Source: JALOOB01 sp964387985
GTDB taxonomy: Bacteria; Chloroflexota; Anaerolineae; CG2-30-64-16
Assembly (NCBI GenBank): GCA_964387985.1
Contig: CAYLZG010000183.1
Coordinates: forward strand, 1-7,102
Reading direction: 5' to 3'
Length of the DNA stretch: 7,102 bases
Of the stretch, positions 1-6,116 are shown piece after piece. The notes under the pieces are model-generated. The model searched no databases. It saw only the letters and a program-made list of their open reading frames with translations, and was not told the DNA's origin. Made by a program: the position numbers and the translations under genes. The stretch's first letter is position 1; each line of letters opens with the position of its first letter.

Positions 1-128
1 GATGGCACGACGATAAACAGGAGCACGCCGGTGGACGTGGTGTGATCCCCGCCCGCGGCCAGCCCTGCCACCCCGTTGCCTGACCCGACCACGTCCACCG
101 GCGTGCTCCTGTTTATCGTCGTGCCATC
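1..128. repeat. Perfect 40-bp inverted repeat (fold-back) at the left edge
   Basis: Bases 1-40 are the exact reverse complement of 89-128, with a 48-base spacer (41-88). The right arm is normal RCC1 coding sequence, encoding GDGTTINRSTPVDVV on the minus strand. The left arm replaces what should be the Cys-containing part of the next RCC1 repeat. A perfect palindrome that begins at the first base of the sequence is typical of a fold-back chimera or contig-end artefact. A real inverted duplication is possible but less likely. Confidence 0.9.
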
Positions 129-611
129 TCCCAACTGGCCGTCGTAGTTGTCCCCCCAGCACTTGACGCTGCCGACTGCGGTCAAGGCACAGGTGTGATC
201 CCCGCCGGCAGCCAGCCTCGCCACCCCGCTACCCAGCCCGACCACGTCCACCGGCGTGCTCTTGTCCGAGGTTGTGCCATCGCCCAGTTGGCCGAAGGAG
301 TTCCGTCCCCAGCACTTGATCCCGTCCGCGGTGGTCAGGATGCAGGTGTGGGAATTACCGGTAGCCACTTGCTTAATATCCTGCAGTGGCACCAGGGCAG
401 TGACGACGGCCAGATCAGCGATCGCGCTCCCAACGTTTGCGGGTAGGGCTACGATTGATACGGCATCAGCCGCGATCGGCTCGCCTGATACTCGCGTATT
501 GGCTGCGGCAGTATGGCCGTTGTTCAGATGTTCGATGCCTGGCACAAGGTTATGGCCCGTACCGACCAGGATTAGCACAATCGACATCATGAGTTTTGTC
601 CAGCGTCCCAT
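1..611 (-). CDS. RCC1-repeat protein, probably exported (3' end off the window)
   Basis: The frame is open from an ATG at 611 to the left edge, giving about 203 residues with no stop seen. An AAGGA ribosome binding site lies a few bases upstream, and the gene starts 19 nt after the CHAT gene stop. Residues 1-25 have a basic start (MGRWTK) and a hydrophobic stretch (LMMSIVLILVG), which looks like a signal peptide. From about residue 80 there are RCC1-type blade repeats with a 51-residue period: GNSHTC..KCWGRN..GQLGDGTT and GGDHTC..KCWGDN..GQLGDGTT, then the start of a third. Each repeat has a Cys pair (90/100 and 141/151) placed for a disulphide, which fits an extracytoplasmic protein. RCC1 repeats build beta-propellers used for binding; no enzyme activity is expected. 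The third repeat is cut at T191 because bases 1-40 are an inverted copy of 89-128, so the residues after 191 are probably not real. Confidence 0.82.
   Translation of the reverse strand, partial: MGRWTKLMMSIVLILVGTGHNLVPGIEHLNNGHTAAANTRVSGEPIAADAVSIVALPANVGSAIADLAVVTALVPLQDIKQVATGNSHTCILTTADGIKCWGRNSFGQLGDGTTSDKSTPVDVVGLGSGVARLAAGGDHTCALTAVGSVKCWGDNYDGQLGDGTTINRSTPVDVVGSGNGVAGLAAGGDHTTSTGVLLFIVVP
41..346 (-). repeat. Tandem 153-bp coding repeat (RCC1 blades)
   Basis: Two adjacent units, 41-193 and 194-346, share long matching stretches, for example around 86-109 and 239-262. The offset is 153 bp, or 51 codons. They encode successive RCC1 propeller blades. The DNA-level similarity suggests recent repeat expansion or conversion, and it would explain why the assembly stops or folds back here. 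Confidence 0.85.
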
Positions 612-630
612 ATTGCTTTCCTTCAGGGTA

Positions 631-3294
631 TCAACCGGCAGCGCGTAGGTTCGCATCCGCGCCCACTAGCATCAGAGCGCCCCAGTAACAGGGATGTGCC
701 GGTAATGTTTCGCCGTGCATCGCAAGCCAGCCCGCCTGCGTTTCATGCAAGGCGGCAGCCACTGATCGCCCTGCAGCCAGCCGACCTGCAAAGTCAGCGA
801 CCAGGCCGGTAGTAGCTTCATCGTCAACCGCCCAGTGCGTCGCCAGTACCGATCGCGCACCGGCATGAAGGAACGCGCGGGCCAGGCCCATCAGCTCATT
901 GCCGGTGAGACGTCCAACGCCGGTCTCGCACGCGCTCAACACCACGGTTGCCGCATTCAGCTTCAGTCGGGCGATGTCGAACGCTTCCAGCCGGCCGTCG
1001 GCTAGCTCCAGGTAGCTGAACGCCGGTGCATCGGCCCGGTAGAGGCCGTGGGTGGCAATGTGTATCAGGCCGGCATCCCCCGCCGCCTGAGCGAAGTTGG
1101 CACGTGTGGCATCCTCTTCTATCAACATTTCGGTTCCGGGAAGCGCAGCTGCCACAGCGCGCGCTTCGGCAACGGTTCGGTGCAGCCGGCCGCGGGCAGA
1201 GTAGCCCATGGACAGCGGAGGACCGGGCGCCGACGCTTCCCGGCCGGTGAGCAGTGTCCAAGTGGTCAGGCTGGGCGCGATCAACAGTTCGTGGCTTTGC
1301 GCCAGGTAGCGGCCGGACCGGGTGTCGTAAAGCGCGTTGAAAGGCAGGCTGTTCAGCAGACTGTCGGGGACGATCAACAGCCGCGCGTAGTGCTCGAGCT
1401 CGGCCCGCACGGGGGCCAGGTAGTGCTCAAACCACGCAGCCAGCGGAATCCGCGCGGAGCGGATCTGCTGCGCCGCCCAGCGCTGGGCTGTCTCCCGGGG
1501 TAGTTGGCCGACAGCGGCGATGCGCGCCAGCCCCAGGCGCAGTTCATCCTGACTGGGTGGCGGACCCACTGGGTGAGGTGCCCCCCGCAGGCCATCCCGG
1601 TCGAAGGCGAACAGCATCGTTTGCTCGGCCAGTGCGCCATAGACCAGCAGCAAGGTGTCGGCTGGCAGACGCGCGCAAACCTCCGCGATCGTCGGAATAC
1701 TCTCATGGCTACGCATGCTGTAGCGGGCGGTCAGCCCTGCCAACCGCCGCCGGATTGCTGCCAGCTCCCACTCTAGCGGGCGGCGTGCTTCGGCATCTGC
1801 CTCAGGCAGCGCCTGCAAGCGGTCGCGCAGCGTGCGCTCCTCAACGGCCAACGTCTGGATATCTGCATCGGCCTCGGCTGCCCTGCCCGGGGCCGGCCCG
1901 GCGTCCAGGATCTCGGCCAGCGTGCGTGCCTTGGCGCGCTCGATGGCGTGCAGCGCGCCTGCGATGTCATCCTGCGCGAGGCACAAGCCGGCCAGCTCGC
2001 GATAAGCGATCAGCTTGTCATCCAGAAAGCCTGTCCGGTGCTCCTCGGCCTGGAGACCAACGCGCGTTGCTTCGACGGCTGCGATGACCGCCTCCAGCGC
2101 CTGTCGCCCCTGCGCCAGGTCGCCCGTGGACCGATGGACACGGGCCTGGCCCACGCCCGCCAGATATGCGCTCTCTGTATCCCCGCGGCCGGCCGCGTCA
2201 GCAGCTACAGCCCCGTACTGCTCGAGCGCCACGGTCAGCTTTCCATCCAGCAGGGCCAGCCGCGCCAGCAGCAGTTCGGCCCGCGCGGCCTCGAATGCCA
2301 GACCCGCGGACGTGAACCGATCGTGCAGGCCGGCAAGCATTTGCCGCAGCGCAGGATCGGCCGCATCTGCTTCCACCAGCCACTCGGCTTCAAAGAGGTC
2401 TACCAGCGCCAGGTCGGTGTCGTCTCCTGCAGGATCGGCCAACGCTCTGGCGGCCCGCGCTTGGGCGAACGCCTGCTGCACGGTCTCTGCCGGGCTGCGG
2501 CGCAGGGTTTCCAGCCAGGCCAGATTCATCGCGCAGCGCGCCGCATCGATGCGCGTTTGCCCTGTCGGTGAGACTGCGGCCAGCGTTTGATAAGCCTGGA
2601 TGAGCGCCTCATGTGCTTCGGTGTATTGGCCGAGCCGGGTGTTCACGACGCCGATGTTGATCAGGCTGCGGGCAGTCTCGATCCTCGCGGCGTCCCCTTC
2701 GCGGTTGCGCCACCAGCGCCACTTTCGTTCGTAGGCTTCCAGTGCCTCCGCATACCGGCCAACATGTTCGCTGCTGATGCCGATTCCGTTGTAGAGGCTC
2801 ATTACCCGGCGCTGATCGGCCGCGTCATCACTGGCCCCCAGGATCGGCAAGGCCGCCTGACCGCGTCGGATCGCCTCCTGGTAGCGCCCGGCCTTATCGA
2901 GCGCCGACACTACGCTGACGCTCATGCGGGCAATCTGCAACGCTTCGCCACGCGCACGATAGAGCGCCTCAGCCTGCTCGAACGCGGCCAGCGCCTCGAG
3001 CGGCCGGTCAAGCAGGAAGGCCACGTTGCCGGCCGTCCAGTGGGCCAGCGCCAGCAGATCGGGCGCGCCCGTGGCCTCCGTGGCAGCTACCAGCAGCCGC
3101 GCCAGCTCCTCGGCAAGCGGCGCATCCTCGAACGCGGTGCGCTCGATCAATGGCTTCCAGGCCGCCAGTTGATCGGTCGTCAGGTTTGCGGGATCGTTAG
3201 GGGGCGATGGGATTGCTAAAATCTCAACCAGCCGAGCCAAAGCGCGTGCGGCCGCGGCGGGGTCGGGTGGTGACCTCGGTTCATCGGTGGGCAT
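631..3294 (-). CDS. TPR-CHAT protease (caspase-like), 887 aa
   Basis: This is a cytoplasmic protein with no signal peptide. Residues about 75-450 are helical TPR-type repeats, with units such as DRPLEALAAFEQAEALY, GRYAEALEAYERK and GQYTEAHEALIQAY. A linker typical of CHAT proteins follows near 430-460 (AIERAKARTLAEIL), then a charged, probably coiled-coil stretch at about 480-520. The CHAT domain covers about 550-880. Its catalytic dyad is visible as His749 in HIATHG and Cys789 in LSACETG (codon 928-930), followed by the family motif LATHWAVDDEAT. CHAT domains are caspase-related cysteine peptidases; the TPR part usually senses a partner or holds the substrate. The gene lies 28 nt after the zf-HC2 gene and 19 nt before the RCC1 gene, in one apparent operon with a sigma factor. 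I infer that it may process the anti-sigma candidate or another regulator; the substrate is not visible. The ribosome binding site before the ATG at 3294 is weak, so translation may be coupled to the upstream gene. Confidence 0.93.
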   Translation of the reverse strand: MPTDEPRSPPDPAAAARALARLVEILAIPSPPNDPANLTTDQLAAWKPLIERTAFEDAPLAEELARLLVAATEATGAPDLLALAHWTAGNVAFLLDRPLEALAAFEQAEALYRARGEALQIARMSVSVVSALDKAGRYQEAIRRGQAALPILGASDDAADQRRVMSLYNGIGISSEHVGRYAEALEAYERKWRWWRNREGDAARIETARSLINIGVVNTRLGQYTEAHEALIQAYQTLAAVSPTGQTRIDAARCAMNLAWLETLRRSPAETVQQAFAQARAARALADPAGDDTDLALVDLFEAEWLVEADAADPALRQMLAGLHDRFTSAGLAFEAARAELLLARLALLDGKLTVALEQYGAVAADAAGRGDTESAYLAGVGQARVHRSTGDLAQGRQALEAVIAAVEATRVGLQAEEHRTGFLDDKLIAYRELAGLCLAQDDIAGALHAIERAKARTLAEILDAGPAPGRAAEADADIQTLAVEERTLRDRLQALPEADAEARRPLEWELAAIRRRLAGLTARYSMRSHESIPTIAEVCARLPADTLLLVYGALAEQTMLFAFDRDGLRGAPHPVGPPPSQDELRLGLARIAAVGQLPRETAQRWAAQQIRSARIPLAAWFEHYLAPVRAELEHYARLLIVPDSLLNSLPFNALYDTRSGRYLAQSHELLIAPSLTTWTLLTGREASAPGPPLSMGYSARGRLHRTVAEARAVAAALPGTEMLIEEDATRANFAQAAGDAGLIHIATHGLYRADAPAFSYLELADGRLEAFDIARLKLNAATVVLSACETGVGRLTGNELMGLARAFLHAGARSVLATHWAVDDEATTGLVADFAGRLAAGRSVAAALHETQAGWLAMHGETLPAHPCYWGALMLVGADANLRAAG

Positions 3295-3322
3295 AAGGGC
3301 ATGTCTCGCTTTTGATGTCGTG

Positions 3323-3973
3323 TCAGGTTGGCGCGCTGCCTTGTGGGCCGACGACCACTTCTGGGGCGCGAATATGGAGCGCGCCGACGNNNNNNNNNNN
3401 NNNNNNNNNNNNNNNNNNNNNNNNNNNNNNNNNNNNNNNNNNNNNNNNNNNNNNNNNNAGCAGTTGTCCGGTCAGCACGTGGCCGCGCGCCCCGGTGGCG
3501 TGACTCAGCACGACTTCCCAATCTTTCTCCGGGACGCGATAGATGGCCGGTGGGCTATCTGCGCCGCGCAGGGCGGGCGACGGCGCCAGCGGTGGCTGCA
3601 AGATAGCGGTCAATACCGCCAGTTCCTGGCGGACGGTTGCCAGCACTCTCTGCGCGGTACCCGGCTCCGGTCCGACGAAGGCCGCGTATTCTTCCCTGCA
3701 TGCAGCGCAGAGTTTCAGGTGTGTATCGATCTTGTGCACAGCAGGCTGCGACAATTGTCGCCAGCGGTGTTGCTGCAGCATTTCCACTGAAGGGCAGTCG
3801 GCGCGGGCCAGACTACGCTTCAGGCGCAGGTGTAACCCTCGCAGATCGTTCACTCTGGCGCTGCATGCAGGGCATTGTTCTACGTGCTTCAGCACCTTGG
3901 CCGTCGCATCGCCGTGCAGGTAGGCTTCCAATTCCCAGGATTCGATTTCGGTTGGCGAGATACAAGTATTCAT
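3323..3973 (-). CDS. Tandem zf-HC2 protein, candidate anti-sigma factor (contains assembly gap)
   Basis: The gene starts at the ATG at 3973 with AGGA upstream and lies 47 nt after the sigma factor stop. Two zinc-finger modules of zf-HC2 type are visible: His30-x3-Cys34-x2-Cys37 (HVEQCPAC) and His85-x3-Cys89-x2-Cys92 (HLKLCAAC). Each is preceded about 25 residues earlier by a Cys (C4, C60), so the pattern looks like an internal duplication. zf-HC2 proteins commonly bind and inhibit the ECF sigma factor encoded next to them. No membrane span is visible, so a soluble regulator is likely. Residues after about 170 are interrupted by 69 unknown bases. After the gap the same frame resumes (VGALHIRAPEVVVGPQ) and ends at 3323, but gap lengths are often estimates, so continuity is unproven. 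The part before the gap (RVPEKDWEVVLSHATGARGHVLTG) has no family I recognise. Confidence 0.75.
   Translation of the reverse strand: MNTCISPTEIESWELEAYLHGDATAKVLKHVEQCPACSARVNDLRGLHLRLKRSLARADCPSVEMLQQHRWRQLSQPAVHKIDTHLKLCAACREEYAAFVGPEPGTAQRVLATVRQELAVLTAILQPPLAPSPALRGADSPPAIYRVPEKDWEVVLSHATGARGHVLTGQLXXXXXXXXXXXXXXXXXXXXXXXXVGALHIRAPEVVVGPQGSAPT
3390..3458. other. Assembly gap (69 unknown bases)
   Basis: A run of 69 N falls inside the 3' part of the zf-HC2 gene. Its true size is unknown; the frame on both sides agrees only if the stated length is right modulo 3. Coding sequence is missing here, and the two sides were probably joined by scaffolding. Confidence 0.99.
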
Positions 3974-4020
3974 CGTTGCTTCCTACTACCGTAAACGTCA
4001 ACCTGGGCGGTTTTAGTGCA

Positions 4021-4716
4021 TCATCCGCATGTTTCCAGCAGAGCCAAGAGATTGGGGGTACGACGCAGCCGATCCTTGAGATTGCGGAGCCGCTTGTAGA
4101 CGTGTTCGATGCTGTCGAAAAGCTCCGGGTGCTCCTGAAGCACGGCGCGGGGCTTCTGGCCCTCGACGAAGACGCGATGTGCGAGGATCCGGTCGGCCTC
4201 GTCGAGGCACTGTTCGGTGACCAACTGCCAGATGCGGTCGCGGGCCTCCGCCTGGATCACGTCGCGCTGAAGTGTATCCGTTGTCTGGGATGTCCGGTAT
4301 GGCCCATCTTCGGCTTCATCCAGCGAATCCGGTACATGGCGACCACGGCGCACCCAGTCCAGGCAGGCGCAGGTCGCGCAATCCTGCCAGTAGCGGAGGA
4401 TATCGGCCAGCGAGCGCGCGCGGGCAAGTTGCTCGGGCGAGTAAGCGCGCCAGAAGCGCACCAGCGCCTCCTGCGTCAGCTCGTCGACAAGGCCAGCATT
4501 CGTCGCGAAGCCCCGCCGGCGCACCCAGCGCTGAACGTGTGGACGATACACTGTGATAAGCGCTTCCCAGGCGTCAGGATCGCGGTGAAAGATGGCCCGA
4601 CGAAATAGAGACAGGCAGGGAGTCGGGTCGTTGACGAGTTCCTGACGGAAACGTTCCATCTGGGCTACACAGTCAGCAGCCAGGTCAGCTGTGGCAGTGA
4701 TGGCGGTTTGGCCCAT
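4021..4716 (-). CDS. ECF-like RNA polymerase sigma factor, 231 aa
   Basis: A sigma-70 region 2 occupies about residues 37-126 (LFRRAIFHRDPDAWEALITVYRP, then VDELTQEALVRFWRAY). A region 4-like helix-turn-helix lies at about 158-221 (RDRIWQLV, DRILAHRVFVEGQKPRAVL, HVYKRLRNLKDRLRR). With regions 2 and 4 only, it belongs to the ECF-like group and should direct RNA polymerase to a specific promoter set. I chose the ATG at 4716 because GGAG sits 6 nt upstream of it. A GTG at 4758 would add 14 residues but has no ribosome binding site. It is the first gene of the apparent operon sigma, zf-HC2, TPR-CHAT, RCC1, and the zf-HC2 protein is its likely inhibitor. The promoter in front of it looks like a housekeeping one, so there is no evident autoregulation. 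Region 4 is atypical (HPELFDSIEHVYKRL), which suggests a divergent, lineage-specific ECF group. Confidence 0.85.
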   Translation of the reverse strand: MGQTAITATADLAADCVAQMERFRQELVNDPTPCLSLFRRAIFHRDPDAWEALITVYRPHVQRWVRRRGFATNAGLVDELTQEALVRFWRAYSPEQLARARSLADILRYWQDCATCACLDWVRRGRHVPDSLDEAEDGPYRTSQTTDTLQRDVIQAEARDRIWQLVTEQCLDEADRILAHRVFVEGQKPRAVLQEHPELFDSIEHVYKRLRNLKDRLRRTPNLLALLETCG

Positions 4717-4760
4717 GGCCTTCTCCGGAGGACTCTTGACTGTCAGGATCGAAGACACCG

Positions 4761-4790
4761 CAGACTGATGCAGACCGGATCAGACCAGCA
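4761..4790 (-). repeat. Three CAGAC direct repeats, 10 bp apart, in the sigma gene leader
   Basis: CAGAC begins at 4761, 4771 and 4781, giving GTCTG on the transcribed-sense strand, exactly one helical turn apart. The repeats lie downstream of the predicted -10 box (4827-4832) and 45-74 nt upstream of the start codon at 4716. Same-face spacing is what a cooperative DNA-binding repressor site would show. An RNA-level role or chance is also possible. Confidence 0.4.
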
Positions 4791-4826
4791 TCTCCTCGAT
4801 TCCATGTGAAAGCGTGAACTACGAAG

Positions 4827-4855
4827 ATTATAGCGCACGCCTGTCGGTCGCGCAA
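4827..4855 (-). promoter_or_regulatory. Sigma-70-type promoter for the sigma/zf-HC2/CHAT/RCC1 operon
   Basis: Read on the minus strand, there is a perfect -10 box TATAAT (4827-4832) and a -35 box TTGCGC (4850-4855), separated by 17 bp. Transcription should begin near 4820, giving a leader of about 100 nt before the sigma factor ATG at 4716. The match to the housekeeping consensus suggests constitutive or repressor-controlled expression. Confidence 0.65.
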
Positions 4856-4960
4856 ACGCTTGTGCGATTGCACGGTTGCTTGCTGTGATCTTGAATCAGT
4901 CTTGCGGCGCGCGAATACTTGAGGAAAGCGAGACCACTCTGTCTGACCACCATCTTGATG

Positions 4961-4977
4961 GGCGGTGATGAACCGCC
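4961..4977 (-). other. Small hairpin just after the membrane-peptide stop
   Basis: GGCGGT and ACCGCC pair as a 6-bp stem around a 5-nt loop, 7 nt past the small ORF's stop on the minus strand. No T-run follows, so it is at best a weak terminator or an RNA-end stabiliser. Confidence 0.3.
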
Positions 4978-4984
4978 TGGTCCC

Positions 4985-5110
4985 CTACCTGTCGATATGA
5001 GGAGACCGATATACAGTCTCCCTCCGATGGAGCTTCAGGCCGATGACGCCAAATGCTGCCAGTGCGACAAGCCATGCGATCCAGACAGCGAGAATTGAAC
5101 TGCTGTACAC
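4985..5110 (-). CDS. Possible 41-aa single-span membrane peptide
   Basis: A short frame starts at GTG 5110, with AAGG 6 nt upstream, and ends at TAG 4985-4987. It encodes a textbook single membrane span, about residues 6-25 (ILAVWIAWLVALAAFGVIGL), followed by a basic stretch (KLHRR) and a polar tail (ETVYRSPHIDR). The positive charges after the helix suggest the C-terminus is cytoplasmic. I recognise no family. It is transcribed in the same direction as the sigma operon but lies upstream of that operon's promoter, so it is a separate unit. It could also be the remnant of a larger membrane protein, since the surrounding region holds broken genes. Moderate to low certainty. Confidence 0.45.
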   Translation of the reverse strand: MYSSSILAVWIAWLVALAAFGVIGLKLHRRETVYRSPHIDR

Positions 5111-5307
5111 AGGCGACCTTCAGGACGTGGATGAGTAGTGTATGAAAGCAGTTCACCTGCTTGAGTGGCAGAGGGCCGGCTTTCGGATCACAATCTGGCC
5201 TTGTCTAACAGCATGGCTGCCACTTGGGTAGTCGGCTCTTCTCGGTGTGGTCATCGACTCAAACCGGTATCGAACGGCATTGAAGGCGTGAAAGTCAACT
5301 CAATCTC
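5111..5307. other. Intergenic stretch with no supported gene
   Basis: Between the small membrane ORF and the RidA-like remnant I see no coding signal with a ribosome binding site and no convincing promoter on either strand. Frames passing through it read as unrelated, low-plausibility protein. Promoters for the two divergent units on either side should lie here, but no consensus boxes are clear. Confidence 0.5.
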
Positions 5308-5603
5308 AAGGAGGCAAACAATGGAGCGACAGATCCTTAATCCCTGGACATGGCAGGACGAATTCAGCTATGTACAGGCCAATGCAGTGAGCGGCGTGCA
5401 GCGCACGTTCTGTTGCGCGGGGCAGGGCGCCAATGACGCGGACGGCGCAGCCGTGCTGACCGGCGACATGCGCGGACAGATCAGCCTCGCCCATTGGCCG
5501 GCTGGCCGCGGCGGATTGTCGCCACACCGGCTCCCTGATCGGGGTGGCCCGACTGGCGTTCCCCGAGATGATGATCGAGCTCGAGGCGACGGCGGTGGCT
5601 TGA
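5308..5603 (+). pseudogene. RidA/YjgF/UK114-family gene, broken by internal deletion
   Basis: A consensus ribosome binding site (AAGGAGG, 5308-5314) precedes the ATG at 5321. The first 57 residues match the RidA N-terminal half in style (NPWTWQDEF, VQANAVSGVQRT, CCAGQ, GDMRGQI). From about 5493 the family sequence continues in the +1 frame as IGRLAAADCRHTGSLIGV and then ARLAFPEMMIELEATAVA, ending at TGA 5601-5603. Together this gives about 93 residues where the family normally has about 125-135, so roughly 30-40 residues are missing and the join is out of frame. RidA proteins are small trimeric deaminases of reactive enamines and imines; subunit folding should be lost here. The C-terminal part has PTGS-like sequence (HTGS) where canonical RidA has an Arg-containing motif, so the ancestor was probably a non-canonical subgroup. 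A collapsed or misassembled region is the alternative to true decay. Confidence 0.72.
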
Positions 5604-5607
5604 CGAC

Positions 5608-5645
5608 GACTACCGGCATCTCGCCGTCGCGAGATGCCGGTAGTC
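5608..5645. other. Perfect 17-bp stem-loop between the two broken genes
   Basis: Arms 5608-5624 and 5629-5645 are exact reverse complements around the 4-nt loop CGTC. The hairpin begins 4 nt after the RidA-remnant stop and ends 27 nt before the next ATG. No T-run follows on the plus strand (CCATCC), so it is not a standard intrinsic terminator. It may be a transcript-stabilising or attenuating hairpin, a REP-like palindrome, or the scar of a rearrangement. Confidence 0.8.
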
Positions 5646-5672
5646 CCATCCTGCACCTGAGGAGATGCACTG

Positions 5673-6108
5673 ATGGTTGCAAACCTGCTAGTCTTACCCC
5701 TGGTCATCGGCCTGGCCGTGCTCTGCGGCGGGCTGACCTATCGGGTCGTCCGCAATCGTATGCTGCGGGTCAAGGTTGCTGGCGGCCTTGCCGCCGGACT
5801 GTTGACGCTGCTGCTCGTTGCGGTCGTCTTCCTGGGCGGCAAGGGAATCGCCGCGGCTTACTTCCCCGGCGCTCCGGCCGCACCGAACCTGACCGCAGGC
5901 CGCTCGCGATGAGTACCTGGTCAACCTGTCCTGCATCGGCTGCCACGGCGCGGTCGCCCCGGACGGCACCCTGACGGAAGAACAGCCCCTGACGGGCGGC
6001 TGGAACATCGCCGCGGCCGAGTGCTTTGGGGTTGTGGGGCCTCTGGTGACGGAGAACCTGACGCCTGGCGGCAAGCTGGCCGGCTATAGCAACGGTGAAG
6101 TAGCGCGG
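5673..6108 (+). pseudogene. Membrane-anchored c-type cytochrome gene, frameshifted and 3'-truncated
   Basis: The gene begins at ATG 5673 with GAGGAG 8 nt upstream. The first frame (to TGA 5910-5912) encodes two hydrophobic spans, about residues 2-21 and 35-55, separated by a basic loop (RVVRNRMLRVK), then a periplasmic linker (FPGAPAAPNLT). The haem domain follows in the +1 frame from about 5893: EYLVNLSCIGCHG carries the haem-binding CxxCH at 5932-5946, then LTGGWN and VTENLTPGGKLAGYSNGEVAR. Family-like sequence stops at about 6108, before the part that should supply the distal haem ligand (usually Met). The frame then runs into the antisense of the next gene and stops at 6190-6192. The gene is therefore damaged twice: a frameshift with probable small deletion near 5893-5910, and a missing C-terminus. 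An intact form would be an electron carrier tethered to the outer face of the membrane. Confidence 0.75.
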
Positions 6109-6116
6109 GATTCGGA

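Noticed and set aside
41..346. CRISPR-like repeat spacing
   Set aside because: The repeats are 153-bp coding units of RCC1 blades, not short repeats with unique spacers; no cas gene is present.
195..648. Two plus-strand frames of 83 and 130 residues
   Set aside because: They are antisense to the RCC1 gene, whose minus-strand frame has clear family repeats, a signal-like start and a ribosome binding site.
1026..3219. Several long open frames on both strands within the CHAT gene
   Set aside because: These are shadow frames of GC-rich coding sequence; none shows domain motifs, while the 887-residue frame carries TPR repeats and the CHAT dyad.
3637..4608. Plus-strand 323-residue frame
   Set aside because: It runs antisense to the zf-HC2 and sigma factor genes and has no recognisable protein character.
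4717..4758. GTG at 4758 as the sigma factor start
   Set aside because: No ribosome binding site lies before it, whereas the ATG at 4716 has GGAG at ideal spacing.
5001..5021. Inverted repeat GGAGAC/GTCTCC with a 9-nt loop
   Set aside because: The stem is only 6 bp and lies within the small membrane ORF, so chance is likely.
4896..5156. Minus-strand 86-residue frame
   Set aside because: Its composition is not protein-like, with no domain or good ribosome site; the shifted frame at 4985-5110 gives a far more plausible membrane peptide.
5165..5974. Plus-strand 269-residue frame as one gene
   Set aside because: It is a chance fusion: only residues from the ATG at 5321 to about 5491 are real RidA-like sequence; the rest is out-of-frame reading through the hairpin and the cytochrome gene.
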